From contig NC_056527.1 in the NCBI RefSeq assembly GCF_019175285.1, positions 122,760,112 to 122,824,111 on the forward strand: a stretch of DNA of 64,000 nucleotides, in the 5' to 3' direction. Positions 54,395 through 64,000 of the stretch are shown in pieces (position 1 is the stretch's first letter; every line of letters starts with the position of its first letter). The notes under the pieces were generated by a model. That model was not told the DNA's origin. It ran no database searches and was given only the letters and a program-made list of their open reading frames with translations. This stretch comes from Sceloporus undulatus. Taxonomy: Eukaryota; Chordata; Lepidosauria; Squamata; Phrynosomatidae. The position numbers and the translations under genes were made by a program.

Positions 54395-56494
54395 CTCGCA
54401 GTTCAAATTGGCCCGTCTGGAGATGGGAGAGGTAAAGAATACACAAAGGGACAGAGGATCCTTATGTGGGCTTGACAAACATGCATCCTCTTTCCCATGG
54501 ATGCATTCTGAACCCTATCATACAATGCCTCCCTCAAGCAGGGCTGGAAAAAAAAACCCACTTCTAAAACCCGTTTGTTTGCATTAATGTGTAGGACTAC
54601 ACCAATACAGGTCCAAATCAGAAAATTTAAGCCGCAAAACGCAGTTCAGATGTTATTACAACTAGCTCAAATAATAATATAGTTCCTTGAAATCAAGTTG
54701 TTTTGGTTGAATGTACAGGAATTGAAGGATTTGTTTCTGTGTGGCATTTCTTACACTATAAAATAAAGGGATTAAAAAGAAGCAACTGACACTGAATACT
54801 GGTCTAGCAATGCACAACTGCCAATAAACTTCATGTTTAAATTCAGACAGGGTTGGAAAATAGTCATAATAGGCAGACTTGCCAGCCAACCCCGCTATGC
54901 CCCCCACAAGCTGGTCTGTCATTCCTTCGCCATCCATTTAGCCTTTTAATCATCTTGAGTTTCCTCTACTCTTCCATTTCAAACTGCCACCCAGGGTGCC
55001 ACAGAGGGAGGGCAGGCTGCGTTTTCGTCACACACGCTCCTTCCTCAGCAACATGTCTCTTTGACCAGGCCACCAGTTGTACACATGGCTGACTAACATT
55101 ATGGACAATTAAAGAGGTCTATGTAGTTGAGATGCATACCGAAGGCAGAAGTAGTCACTTTGCTTAAAAAGGATAACCATTAGACTCACACCATAACATT
55201 ACAACAACTTTTATGGCATTCAAATAGCCAGAAAGTGATCTGTATAAACATGGCTTCTTGAAACCTCATCTTAACATAAGTTTTCAACACATTTTATCCT
55301 TAAGAGTTTAAAAATATCCTTGAATACTACTGTGTAAAAGGTGAGGCAAATTCCAGGTTGATATGATTACTTCTTAAACTGCTGAATAATAGAAGAAAGG
55401 GAGCCACAGACTGCTTTAAAAGTGGCTATGCATTGTCTACTAGTTGCTATAAAACTTAGGAGACAAGTAATGAAGGACCTCAATGAATAAAGTTATTGTC
55501 AATGTATTTCAATGTTCTAAAGAGATAAGTCAGAAATGGCCTGAAGGCACATAACAACGTTGTAAATATGATTTTGCTGTTTATGTGCATTCTGGTCTGA
55601 TGACTGAAATAAATTTGTTAATTCATTCACCGTGCACAGGATGCTTGTGAATGGAAATTTATATTAACCTCATTCCACTGAATGCAACAGAATCTCTTCT
55701 CTCCTCTTCAACTCAAATACCTCTCCTTTCAAGCTGAAGTTTTACAGAAAGCATTCAACAGGAGTGAAGCCATCATGAAAGTAAGCTGCAAGCCAGCAAG
55801 CACCCATTTCAAATCTTTTCTCAGCCACACACTTAAGGCAGGCACTTCTGATCTCAGGGCTACCTCTGCAACCTGGGGATAATCACAAAGATACTACAGC
55901 AGCACCATACTCATTACATAAATCCATTACTAAAAAGAACACAACACATGCAAAGCCCTTTAGAACCATATACATATTTAGTATTTACTTAATAAGTGGC
56001 ATTATTATTATTATCATCATCTATTTTACAGGACTGTAGGAAGAGCAAATTAACAAACGAGGCACATCTGGAAAGGCAAGAGACATGCAAAGTACCATAG
56101 TCACTTATTTGTTGATACGTGCCATTTGCATCCTCCCTTTCCACCATGAAGATGATGAGTCCAAAACACACTGCAGAAATAGTACACTCCTCCCTCCACA
56201 TTTGTGGCTTTGACTTTTGTGGCTTTGATTATTCATGGATTTGAGTAACATGTTCTTCTCTAGGAATATCTAGGTCCTCCGGCTATACTACTCTATGGTC
56301 AGCTTTAACCAAACGTCGCACTGAAGGACCTAGAGATTCCTAGAGAGAAGACTCCACTAGGCTTTTGGAGCTTCTCCAGTGCAATTCTATGGTCAATGTC
56401 TGGCAGATATTGACCACAGAGTTGTACCTAGAGATTCCTAGAGAGGGCCCCTGCAAAACTACAACCCCCAGCATCCTCTAGGTCACTGTGATTC

Positions 56495-56650
56495 ATAGAA
56501 TCGTAGAGTTGGAAGAGACTTCCAAGGGCCATCTGGTCCAACTCCATTCTGCCATGCAGGAACTCTCAATCGAGGCACGCCCCCATTGACAGATGGCCAT
56601 CCAGCCTCTGTTTAAAAGCCTCCAAAGAAGGAGACTCCAATACACACACC
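56495..56650 (-). mobile_element. CR1 LINE 3' end
   Basis: CATAGAATCGTAGAGTTGGA, GGCCATCTGGTCCAACTCCA, CCATGCAGGAACTCTC and CATCCAGCCTCTGTTTAAA run as in the reversed CR1 3' end. Confidence 0.85.
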
Positions 56651-57180
56651 CCAAACTTTGGTCTCCTATGCCTTTGGGACCTGAAACTCCCAGAAGCCCC
56701 AGCCAGCTTGACTAATAGTGAGGAATTCTGGGAAGTGGAGTCCAAAAACCTAAAAGTCCCAGAGTTTGGGAATCACTGGGTGCCACCCCAAGACCCACAA
56801 CCACAATGGCCTCCCAGGACCCTCTTCATCCCCCCCCCCAAATAAATGAAGCCCCCAACCCTCCCAGACTCCCCTTTTGGCTACCAGCCCCTCCCCCCTT
56901 TCACCTCCCCATTCCCCACAAACCAAAGCTTTGTGTGCATATATCCCCCTCCACACCCCCCTAAGACTCCCAGATTCCCCTTCCCCCCATTCAGCAAAGC
57001 CTTGTGGCCACCCCTTCCTCCTCCATTTTGAGCCCCACAAAAGACCCTGCCTCCCAACAAACATGGCTGCCTGGGCCCCTTCCCAGCCCCACTGCCACCC
57101 ACCCCTCAAGGGACACAGCCAGAGTCCCTGCTCCAGCTTCTCCTCCTTCCTCCTCCTCTGTGTCCAGCTTCTGTCGTAAA
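56640..57180 (-). promoter_or_regulatory. G-rich non-template strand downstream of the GOLGA7 start
   Basis: For about 500 bp after the predicted exon 1 donor, the transcribed-sense (minus) strand is G-rich and C-poor, with runs such as GGGGGG near 56,830 and 56,895. Such positive GC skew downstream of a start favours R-loops and quadruplexes. Confidence 0.5.
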
Positions 57181-57200
57181 AGCCCAACGCCTTCACTTAC

Positions 57201-57250
57201 GGCTGCCGTAAAAAAGAACCCTCCCTTGTTGACGTCAGAAAGAGGCGGAG
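57201..57250 (-). other. GOLGA7: Probable non-coding first exon of GOLGA7
   Basis: On the minus strand, GGCAGCC is followed by GTAAGTGAAGG, a strong donor with last exonic base 57201. It lies 2.8 kb upstream of the coding exon, which has its own acceptor and 22 nt of UTR, so a separate leader exon is needed. Its upper end is unknown. A CRE lies 30 bp upstream of the donor. Confidence 0.5.
57230..57237. promoter_or_regulatory. CRE palindrome in the GOLGA7 promoter
   Basis: A perfect TGACGTCA, the CREB/ATF site, lies beside the predicted GOLGA7 leader exon and a GGCGGAG box. The same octamer occurs in the GINS4 promoter. Confidence 0.5.
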
Positions 57251-57253
57251 CCC

Positions 57254-57319
57254 AGGTTTCTCTATACGTTCCTAGCTCTTTGGTGCGCACCATAGAGCTA
57301 GAAACCTATAGAGAAGCCT
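57254..57319. repeat. 66-bp near-perfect palindrome beside the GOLGA7 promoter
   Basis: The left arm, starting AGGTTTCTCTATACG, and the right arm, ending TATAGAGAAGCCT, are inverted copies that meet without a loop at GGTGCGCACC (57282-57291). Only a handful of mismatches separate the arms. It lies just upstream of the predicted GOLGA7 leader exon. Its origin (small transposon, inverted duplication or regulatory palindrome) is unknown. Confidence 0.85.
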
Positions 57320-57439
57320 CTGACTATCTAAAGTTGCACAGCTTTTGTGTCTCCCACACAACTTTCTCCTTCTTGCCATGGCTGTCCTTTGAGGCTGAGG
57401 GAGTGTATTTGACGACATGCCCAAAGATAGCCATATGGC

Positions 57440-57550
57440 AACCTACTGAAACCTGAGGCAAGTCACACTCTCTCAGCCTCACAAGGTGGCAATGGCAAAG
57501 ACCCCTCTGAGGAAACCTTGCCAAAAAACAAACAAACAAATAACAACAAC
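57440..57550 (+). mobile_element. SINE body fragment
   Basis: GAGGCAAGTCACACTCTCTC, then GGCAATGGCAAAGACCCCTCTG, ending in an A/C-rich run. Confidence 0.65.
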
Positions 57551-57762
57551 AACACAAAGCTACGATAACATCAACAATCCTTTGGAAGCACACAAGGGCA
57601 AGGTCACACTCTCTCAGCCTCAGAGAACCATTTGTGTCTGAAATGAAACGCTTTCCAATATTGTGACATATTTTTGTCCTGTGGATTTTAATGGACGCTC
57701 TCCAGTTTTTGCAAAACAACCTTCCCCTGCTCCATCTTTCTGTCTCATGTACAAACAGGCAT

Positions 57763-57788
57763 GTACACACACACACACACACACACAT
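57763..57788 (+). repeat. (CA)n microsatellite
   Basis: About thirteen CA units. Confidence 0.9.
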
Positions 57789-58105
57789 GCACACCACGTC
57801 ATTAGAAATAAAAGAGTCATGCTCCAGGAAATGGTTGCAGCATGAGCCAAAAGTGAGTCAGGCCAAAACATCTGTTCCCTTTCAATGAATGCCCAAATGG
57901 AAATGCGCATGGTTCTCCCTGGCAAGAGCTTAATCAGGGAGAGCAGATGTTGGAGGAACAGGTAGGCAAGCAAAGGCTGCTGGCCTGGGTTCGAAAAGGA
58001 CTTCCAGATTCATGAACAAACTAGGCCTTTTCTGCTGATGGAAAGTCAGGAGCGGATGAGATGGAAAAGGCCGAATCCAAGAATCCGTTCATTCACAAAT
58101 GAGTA

Positions 58106-58536
58106 AAATACACACACACACACACACACTCACACACGCACACATATGCACACACACATAGACAAATACATGCACATATACACATACACACACACACAAA
58201 CACACACATACATATACACACACATAAACATGTATACATACATATATATACATACACACACGTGTGTGTGTGTGCGTATGTGCATGTGTATGTATGTATG
58301 CTTTGATTTGGATTTCCTGGTTGGACTGGGTGGCCCTTGCGGTCTCTTCCAACTCTATGATTCTATGATTCTATATATATGTTTATATGTGTGTATATAT
58401 ACACACACACACACACACACAAACATATACACACACACATCATCATCATCATTATCATCTACAGGGTCACCATGGGTCAGATCAACTCGAGGGTGGACAA
58501 CAACAACAAAATATATAAACAAACACACACACAAAC

Positions 58537-58571
<35 letters not shown>

Positions 58572-58805
58572 CACGTACACAAACTTGTATATATACAAAC
58601 ACATACATATGTATACAAACACGTGCACACACACAAACATATATACAGTATAAATACACACACACATAAACATATATACACACATACACACATACCTGCA
58701 CACACACACACACACACACTCATATGGATATATATATATATAAATATACAAGCACACACACACACATATATATTTACGCGCACGCACGCACACACACACA
58801 CAATA
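58106..58805 (+). repeat. Composite (CA)n/(TA)n/(GA)n microsatellite with embedded fragments
   Basis: Some 700 bp of alternating purine-pyrimidine repeats (CACACA, CATATA, GTGTGT), a (GA)n run at 58,549-58,570, and two embedded transposon ends: a CR1 tail at 58,305-58,372 and a SINE tail at 58,455-58,512. Long ORFs here are repeat artefacts. Confidence 0.9.
58305..58372 (+). mobile_element. CR1 LINE 3' terminus
   Basis: GATTTCCTGGTTGGACTGGG, then CTCTTCCAACTCTATGATTC, ending in two ATTCTATG octamers, the CR1 tail. Confidence 0.8.
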
Positions 58806-59427
58806 TATGTATATATGGAGCTCCTTCTTTTCTTGCAAAGATGCTGGGAAACTGATTCCTCCTGAAAGCATCTCTAGATGGTGCTCTTTCCCTTTGAATC
58901 CCACTTTATGGTCAAGTGCCCCCAGAAAGTCCTCCTCCAGTGCATTGCAATCTGCACCCTTTTAGAAACCATGCTTTTAAAGCCTGCCTCCAATGCTTGG
59001 GCGATGATTTATGCAATTCCTTCTCCTCCGCCGGATGCCGTTTCCTTTCTCCTCTTGGCCTGCCCTTCTGACTTTTACAGATTTGGGATAAACCGGGTTG
59101 GCCTCAGAAAAAAGAGAGAAATGAACGTGCAACTTTATTTTATTTTTTCAAAAACTGTTGTTTTGAATCACAGTAATTCATTCAAGGTGGAACATAAGTT
59201 GGAAATTATTATTATTATTATAATAGAAAATTATTATATTTTCACCTTACAGGAACCCTATGGTGGTCCAATGAGCATCATGGCACAGTTGGCATTTGAA
59301 TCTGTCTGCCAGTCCACACTACACAATTATAGCGCTACGATTCTGTTTTAACAGCAGTGGTTCCAGCCAATGGATCCCCGGGATTTGTAGTTTTGTAAAC
59401 TACCTGTAAAGTGCATAGTGCGCCAAC

Positions 59428-59672
59428 GTGGCATAATGCTTTGAGCATTGGATTATGACTCTGGTATAGTTTTGGATTATGATTCTGGAACGAGACCAGG
59501 GATCAAATCCTTGGGTGACCTTGGGACCTTGGGCAAAGTGACACACTCTCAGCCTCAGAGGATGTCAATGCCCCTCAACCCATGAAACTTGCCAAGAAAA
59601 CACCATGATCGGTTTGCTTGAGGGTCGCCATAAGATGGAGATGACTTGAAGGCACAACAACAACAAGAACAT
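59428..59672 (+). mobile_element. SINE, near full length
   Basis: ACGTGGCATAATGCTTTGAGC head, CACTCTCAGCCTCAGAGGAT body and GGGTCGCCATAAGATGGAGA tail with (CAA)n. A family-A fragment at 59,310-59,402 precedes it. Confidence 0.8.
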
Positions 59673-60154
59673 AGTACTAACTTAAAGAAGCAATTAATGT
59701 TGCAACCAGTTGTACGCATACATGATGGTGTGGTGCCCACTTGGCAAATGGCTAAGTCCACATTTTCCAGATGATGAGGATGATGCATTTCCTTGGCCAC
59801 AGTGGCAGCCCCATGTTCCTGTTTTTGTGAGCTAACGGGAAATGGGTCATGCGTTCCAGAAAAGAGTCCAGTCTGAAGTCTGTTTATAAAAGCAAGAAGA
59901 GGCGCATGGCTCCAGCTCAATGGTCTCCGGGTTTAATGGCATTTATTTGGAAAGGTTTTAACTAAACAAAAGGAAGGGATGAGGAGGAAAGAGAAGGAAG
60001 GGGGGAAGCTGTGGGTGAATGAGAGCGGCTGAGCTTTGCACGGAGCTCCTATTTACTATTAAGAAGTGTCCAAGGGCCAAAGTTGCTTTGGAGGCAGTAG
60101 GCTTGCATGGGTCTGTTCCCTTCACCTACAAGTGAGAGAAGGCGAATCTTTCTA

Positions 60155-60778
60155 CAGGTTGTAATATTCCAAAAGCCAACACATTTTTCATGGGTGGCTG
60201 AGGTAGTGACACCTTCGCTTCCCAATGGCTCAATTTACACAAAGTTTGTTTCATGCACAAAGTTATTCAAAATGTTGTATGAAATTGCCTTTGGTCTATG
60301 GGTATAAGGTGTCTATAGTTTATCACACTGGGGCTAACTTTGGCATTAAAGAGAGATTAAAGTGCATTTAAAGCATCCCGCAAATAAAGCAAAAATGGCG
60401 AGTAATTGCGTGAATGATGATCACACACAGTTGCGCAAATAAAATGATATGGGAAATGCATTGTCGCTGAAATCCTGAAAGTAAAAAGATGTGCGTTAAA
60501 TGCTTCTTTGTGACCATTTTAATGGCAGGTTTTGTGCGACATCGTGTGAAATTGTTTCGCGTAAGTACGCAATTTTTCTGGGATATTCATGGGATAAACT
60601 CCCAATCTCCTTTGTGTGATAAACTCGCTCAAAACATAAATGCATTTTGTGTTTAGACTTGGGTCCCATCTCAAAGATATCTCATTATATCTTATACACC
60701 TAAATGCCAATACAGGTATTCCAAAATCCAAAACACTTCTAGACTCAAGCATTTCAGGTAAGGTAAACTCAACCTGTA
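60155..60778 (+). mobile_element. Tigger-like DNA transposon split by a later insertion
   Basis: The left part has GGTGGCTGAGGTAGTGACACC and TTTGTTTCATGCACAAAGTT. The right part has ATAAATGCATTTTGTGTTTAG and the terminal CAAGCATTTCAGGTAAGG, then CAACCTG. Between them sits a different transposon (60,318-60,624). The copy at 19,786-20,130 shows the uninterrupted order. Confidence 0.75.
60318..60624. mobile_element. 307-bp TIR element nested in the Tigger-like copy
   Basis: Perfect 11-bp terminal inverted repeats, GTTTATCACAC and GTGTGATAAAC. The right portion is homologous to 6,007-6,116. An inner word, CTGAAAGTAAAAAGATGTGCG, resembles the hairpin element at 30,129. TA precedes the left end, but the right flank is TC, so the target duplication is unclear. 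Confidence 0.75.
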
Positions 60779-60809
60779 CCTAGCAAAGCATCAGAGGTGC
60801 TAAGCATCA

Positions 60810-60918
60810 GCTCTGCTCTGGTGCCACAACAAACTACTATTCCAAGAATGTCATAGCTCTGAGGTGGGGCAGTTAAAGTGAGGTCAAACCGGATTATTTC
60901 TGCAGTGCGGATGCAGCA
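60810..60918. mobile_element. Family-A half element
   Basis: GGCAGTTAAAGTGAGGTCAAAC, then TTATTTCTGCAGTGCGGATGC; only the right arm and centre remain. Confidence 0.65.
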
Positions 60919-61260
60919 GCGTTAGATGACCAAATTCCATCAGAATGAGCTCAGCCTCAAACTGCCAATCTGTAACCTTTCTAATCCGTTTGCAAAACTG
61001 TCCTCTTTCTCCAGGTTAGTAAACAATGAGAAAGCAAGAGCACGACTCCGTCACGTGGTTCGCCCGCACCCTTGTAACTTGATGTTAATAAATTCCTGCT
61101 CTAGGGCTTTAATAAAAGAGCAATTTATTAGAAGCTGTTATAAAATAGCAAGTCAGGTTGGGGATTTCAAGAGGCATTCCTTTCTGATTCGTGTTCCAGT
61201 GGGTTTTTGTTCAGAGTAACGATGAACAGCTGATAAGTCAGAAGTCGGACGTTTCCAAAC

Positions 61261-61424
61261 CAGAGCTTGGAAAAGTTACTTGCGGTGGTCTATAAATGCT
61301 AATATGCCTTGGCCAAAATGATCAATTCCCAGAATTCTTCCATTCCCAGAATCCCTTATCTGCAAAACCAGATGGTTAGGGGATGCTGGAAGTTGTAGTC
61401 AAACAGGGACACCTCCAAGCTCTG
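61261..61424. mobile_element. Family-B MITE
   Basis: CAGAGCTTGGAAAAGTTACT at the left and CCTCCAAGCTCTG at the right, with CTGGAAGTTGTAGTC inside. Confidence 0.75.
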
Positions 61425-61761
61425 TTCAAGAGATGCCTATTTTGAAAACCCAATTTTCTTCCTCCTCTGGGGAAATCAAACCTTTCCAATCCATCCCTCC
61501 CACTCACATTTCTACCTTATCTTAACCCAAACAGCTTTGCAAGAATATACATGAGGCTCTCCATGCTTTCCTTCCTCCCTTCAAGATGTTTGGTCTCTCT
61601 CTTCCCCATGAAAGTCCAGTGGAAATGACAAGTCTTCTGCCTTAGTGTCCTCACTGGGATGCATACAAATCGCACCCAGATGGCAAGGTACCAAGGTGTC
61701 TCTATGGGCCTTCTCTAAACTGAAGGACACAGATATCTCTCCATTAAGTTACAGTAGGAGA

Positions 61762-61935
61762 GGAGAGTCATGTAGTAGTTTGAGTGTTGGACTACGGCTC
61801 CGGAGATCAGGGTTCGATTCCTTGCTCAGCCATGAAAACCCACTGATTGACCTTGTCACAGACATTTACAGCCCCAGAAAGCCCTATGATGGATTCACTT
61901 TAGGATTGCCATAAGTCAGAAAGGACAATAATTCC
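61762..61935 (+). mobile_element. SINE
   Basis: AGTTTGAGTGTTGGACTACGG, GGGTTCGATTCCTTGCTCAGCC, then the tail GGATTGCCATAAGTCAGAAAGG. Confidence 0.85.
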
Positions 61936-61939
61936 TTCT

Positions 61940-63240
61940 CTGACTTCTGGAATTACAGCGTTTGTGGGAGGTGGGTGACATATTTCTGCACTATTCAGGG
62001 CTTGGAGCAGGGAACAAGACCTTGATGTAAAATAAAGGAGGAAGGTTAAAATTTTATATATGTTGAATTTTGCACTGTTAGTATCTTTGGCACTTCTGAG
62101 GTCTTCACTGTGGGTCATGTCCAACTTAATGTTTTGGGGTTGTCATCTTCTTCCTGCCTTGTTCTCCCTTGAAACTATGGGGAGATGCCCCGTTGGAGAC
62201 AGGCTTTGTGGCTGAGTGGTGGTTTGCAGCCAAAGACCTGTTCATTTCAACTGTTCTGTAGCAAGCATGAGGAAACATGTCTGTATTCAACCTGGCATCC
62301 AAGTGATTGTCAAAACTTGGAAATGTATGTAACTCTTATGGCCTACAACTCCAAGTATCCCCCAGTTTCTGGCATTGGCCAAGTCAAGTTGCATCAGTGT
62401 GAGTCAGGTCAATTTTGGGCTTTGTGGTTTGATCTCCAAATTGCATCGTTGCCAATTGGTGCAATTGCTTTAGGAATCGGTACCTGAGCTCACGTCCCAT
62501 AAAGCACCCCAAAGCTATCCATGGTCCATTCCTCCCTTGGTGCAGCAATGCCCTTGTTCCTTTGTTGGTGTTGTGTTGCTTTTGTTGCGTGGGAAGCCGC
62601 TCTCAGCATCCATTGTGCCGCCGTCTTTCCCCAGATATTTTTCATCCCTGCCAGGAGCCGAACACTGTGCAGAGGAGTAATAAAACCACTTTATTTATTA
62701 AATAGAAGAAGGTTCTGTAAAAATAGGAGGAGAACTCAGTCCAGATGTTATCTGTTTCGAAGGCTTTTGAAATCTCAGATGGGGAGAGCTGGGGGGAAAA
62801 AAGCAAGGGATGTCTCTAATGCATTTTGCTAGAGATGGGGAACACTCTCGGGTGAGTTAACCTGGACTTGTTTAGAGAGAACTCAACATCTTATTTCATG
62901 GCCTGCCCACCCTCAGGCAAGCCAAGAAGCTACTGAATCTATTGCTGTAAGATTTAATTTTATCCCTTTCCTAAATAATCCTTCTGCATTTCTTTTTATT
63001 GCTCAGGGCAAAATTATAGGTAAACTATGGGCCTGCTTTGTGAAGACAATAAAGCACTGGAACATTGAACTGGGTACTCCAATTACAGTACTTACTTGCA
63101 GATATCCACACAACCAATAAAACATGCTGCTTGAAGGTTGGACATCGACTTGCAAATTATTAATAAGAAATGACATAGAAAAGGACTCTGGTCCCATCTG
63201 CATGGGCCAGAATAAAATGTCCATAGCATTGGGCCATGGC
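61940..63240. other. Intergenic, no gene or clear repeat recognised
   Basis: Sequence upstream of GOLGA7. In other vertebrates SFRP1 lies on this side, but no SFRP1 exon was recognised up to the right edge. Confidence 0.45.
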
Positions 63241-63244
63241 AGTT

Positions 63245-63430
63245 ATGAGAGCCAGTATGGTGCAATGGTTTGACTATTGGACTATGGCTCTGGAGAGCAG
63301 GGTTCGAGTCCCAGCTCAGCCATGAAGCCCAGTGGGTGACTTTGGGCAAGTCACATACTCTCAGCCTCAGGGGAAGGTTTGCAATGACGAACCTCCTCTG
63401 AACAAATCTTGCCAAGAAATGATTTGAGGG
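63245..63430 (+). mobile_element. SINE
   Basis: GAGAGCCAGTATGGTGCAATGG head, GGGTTCGAGTCCCAGCTCAGCC, then CTCAGCCTCAGGGGAAGG. The BovB-like tail is mostly missing. Confidence 0.85.
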
Positions 63431-63493
63431 TATGCTTATTACAAGCAACTGTAGGAAAGAAGAGATTAGGTTTTGCTTGTGTGTCAAAGTGAT

Positions 63494-63775
63494 AGAATCA
63501 TAGAATCATAGAGTTGGAACTTGGAAGAGACCCCGAGGGTCATCCAGTCCAAACCCATTCTGCCATGCAGGAATACACACTCAAAGCACCATCCAGCCTC
63601 TGTTTAAAAACCTCCAAAGAAGGAGGCTCCACCAGACTCCAAGGCAGCCCATTCCACTCTCAAACAGCTCTTACACTCAAGACATTCTTCCTAATATTTA
63701 GGGGGAATCTCTTTTCCTCTGGTTTGAATCCATCGATCCGTGTCCTAGGCTCAATATAGCATCCCTTCAAAGGAT
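63494..63775 (-). mobile_element. CR1 LINE 3' end
   Basis: Starts with the reversed octamer tail (AGAATCATAGAATCATAG), then TTGGAACTTGGAAGAGAC, CATCCAGCCTCTGTTTAAA and CATCGATCCGTGTCCTAGGC. Confidence 0.9.
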
Positions 63776-64000
63776 GTCATATAGATCATTGGTGTCCCAT
63801 TGTTCCTTGCAAATTTGTCAAGCCAATAGCTCTGCTTAGTGGTGGAGCTGGCCTGGGAAACTCAATATCAGCTTGGGTTGGTATGGCTTCAACGCCACCT
63901 TCACCCTCTGCCACAAAGCTCCTGAAGGAACAGCTTGAACAAATTAGCCCTCTGGCACTTTGTAATGAAGGCTAATAAACACCTTATGGAGCTATATAAG

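Larger units (their letters stand above)
54440..57200. other. GOLGA7 intron 1
   Basis: No further exon recognised. Left part unique, with a small ATT/ATC microsatellite near 56,001-56,022. A family-A end fragment lies at about 56,158-56,190 and a CR1 piece at 56,495-56,650. The right 500 bp is strongly C-rich on the plus strand. Confidence 0.5.

Noticed and set aside
58146-58865. Long ORFs rich in Thr-His or Cys-Val
   Set aside because: These are translations of the CA/TA/GT microsatellite, not genes.
63245-63330. tRNA-like A and B boxes
   Set aside because: Followed by the SINE body and present in many similar copies; a SINE head, not a tRNA gene.
57320-64000. Search for SFRP1 exons
   Set aside because: No frizzled or netrin-like domain in any frame.

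Overview
This window is nuclear DNA from a vertebrate, most likely a squamate reptile and perhaps an iguanian lizard. The support is three to four intron-bearing genes with GT-AG introns, many tRNA-derived SINEs whose 3' tail resembles a BovB/RTE LINE (Sauria-SINE type), a BovB-like LINE remnant, 5'-truncated CR1 LINEs with the octamer-repeat tail, hAT-like and Tigger-like DNA transposon relics, and abundant microsatellites. The species cannot be fixed from the sequence alone. I found no bacterial, phage, CRISPR or viral content.

All recognised genes lie on the minus strand, so they read right to left. In transcriptional order they are: GOLGA7 (CDS 54,394 to 47,446; likely leader exon at about 57.2 kb), a Ras palmitoyltransferase cofactor; GINS4/SLD5 (42,552 to 37,835), a subunit of the CMG replicative helicase; a PPP1R3C-like glycogen-targeting subunit of protein phosphatase 1 (35,357 to 32,991); and GPAT4/AGPAT6 (20,802 to 9,705, leader exon in a CpG island at about 28.8-29.0 kb), an ER glycerol-3-phosphate acyltransferase. 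GPAT4, GINS4 and GOLGA7 were assembled exon by exon with phases that close exactly (455, 226 and 137 residues). The order GOLGA7-GINS4-GPAT4 matches human 8p11.21. The PPP1R3C-like gene inside the GINS4-GPAT4 interval is the least expected gene.

Region by region: 1-9.7 kb is intergenic, downstream of GPAT4 and on the side where NKX6-3 lies in other vertebrates. It holds a four-copy tandem repeat and several AT-rich, repeat-poor blocks that look like candidate enhancers. 9.7-29 kb is GPAT4. 29-33 kb holds hairpin-type transposon relics. 33-36 kb is the PPP1R3C-like gene, whose first exon runs into a 10-N assembly gap. 37-42.7 kb is GINS4, with a roughly 70-bp minisatellite in intron 1. 43-57.3 kb is GOLGA7, possibly with a long 3' UTR. 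57.3-64 kb is intergenic, with a composite CA/TA microsatellite and nested DNA transposons.

The genes do not form one pathway. GPAT4 and the PPP1R3C-like gene are metabolic (glycerolipid and glycogen), GINS4 is replicative and GOLGA7 acts in protein palmitoylation. Each is preceded by its own promoter: a CpG island with NRF1-like, CCAAT and ZNF143-like motifs for GPAT4; TATA, GC-box, E2F and CRE motifs for GINS4; a CRE and a 66-bp palindrome for GOLGA7. I did not find a clearly new biological system. The best leads are the PPP1R3C paralogue, the palindrome at the GOLGA7 promoter and the ZNF143-like minisatellite in GINS4.
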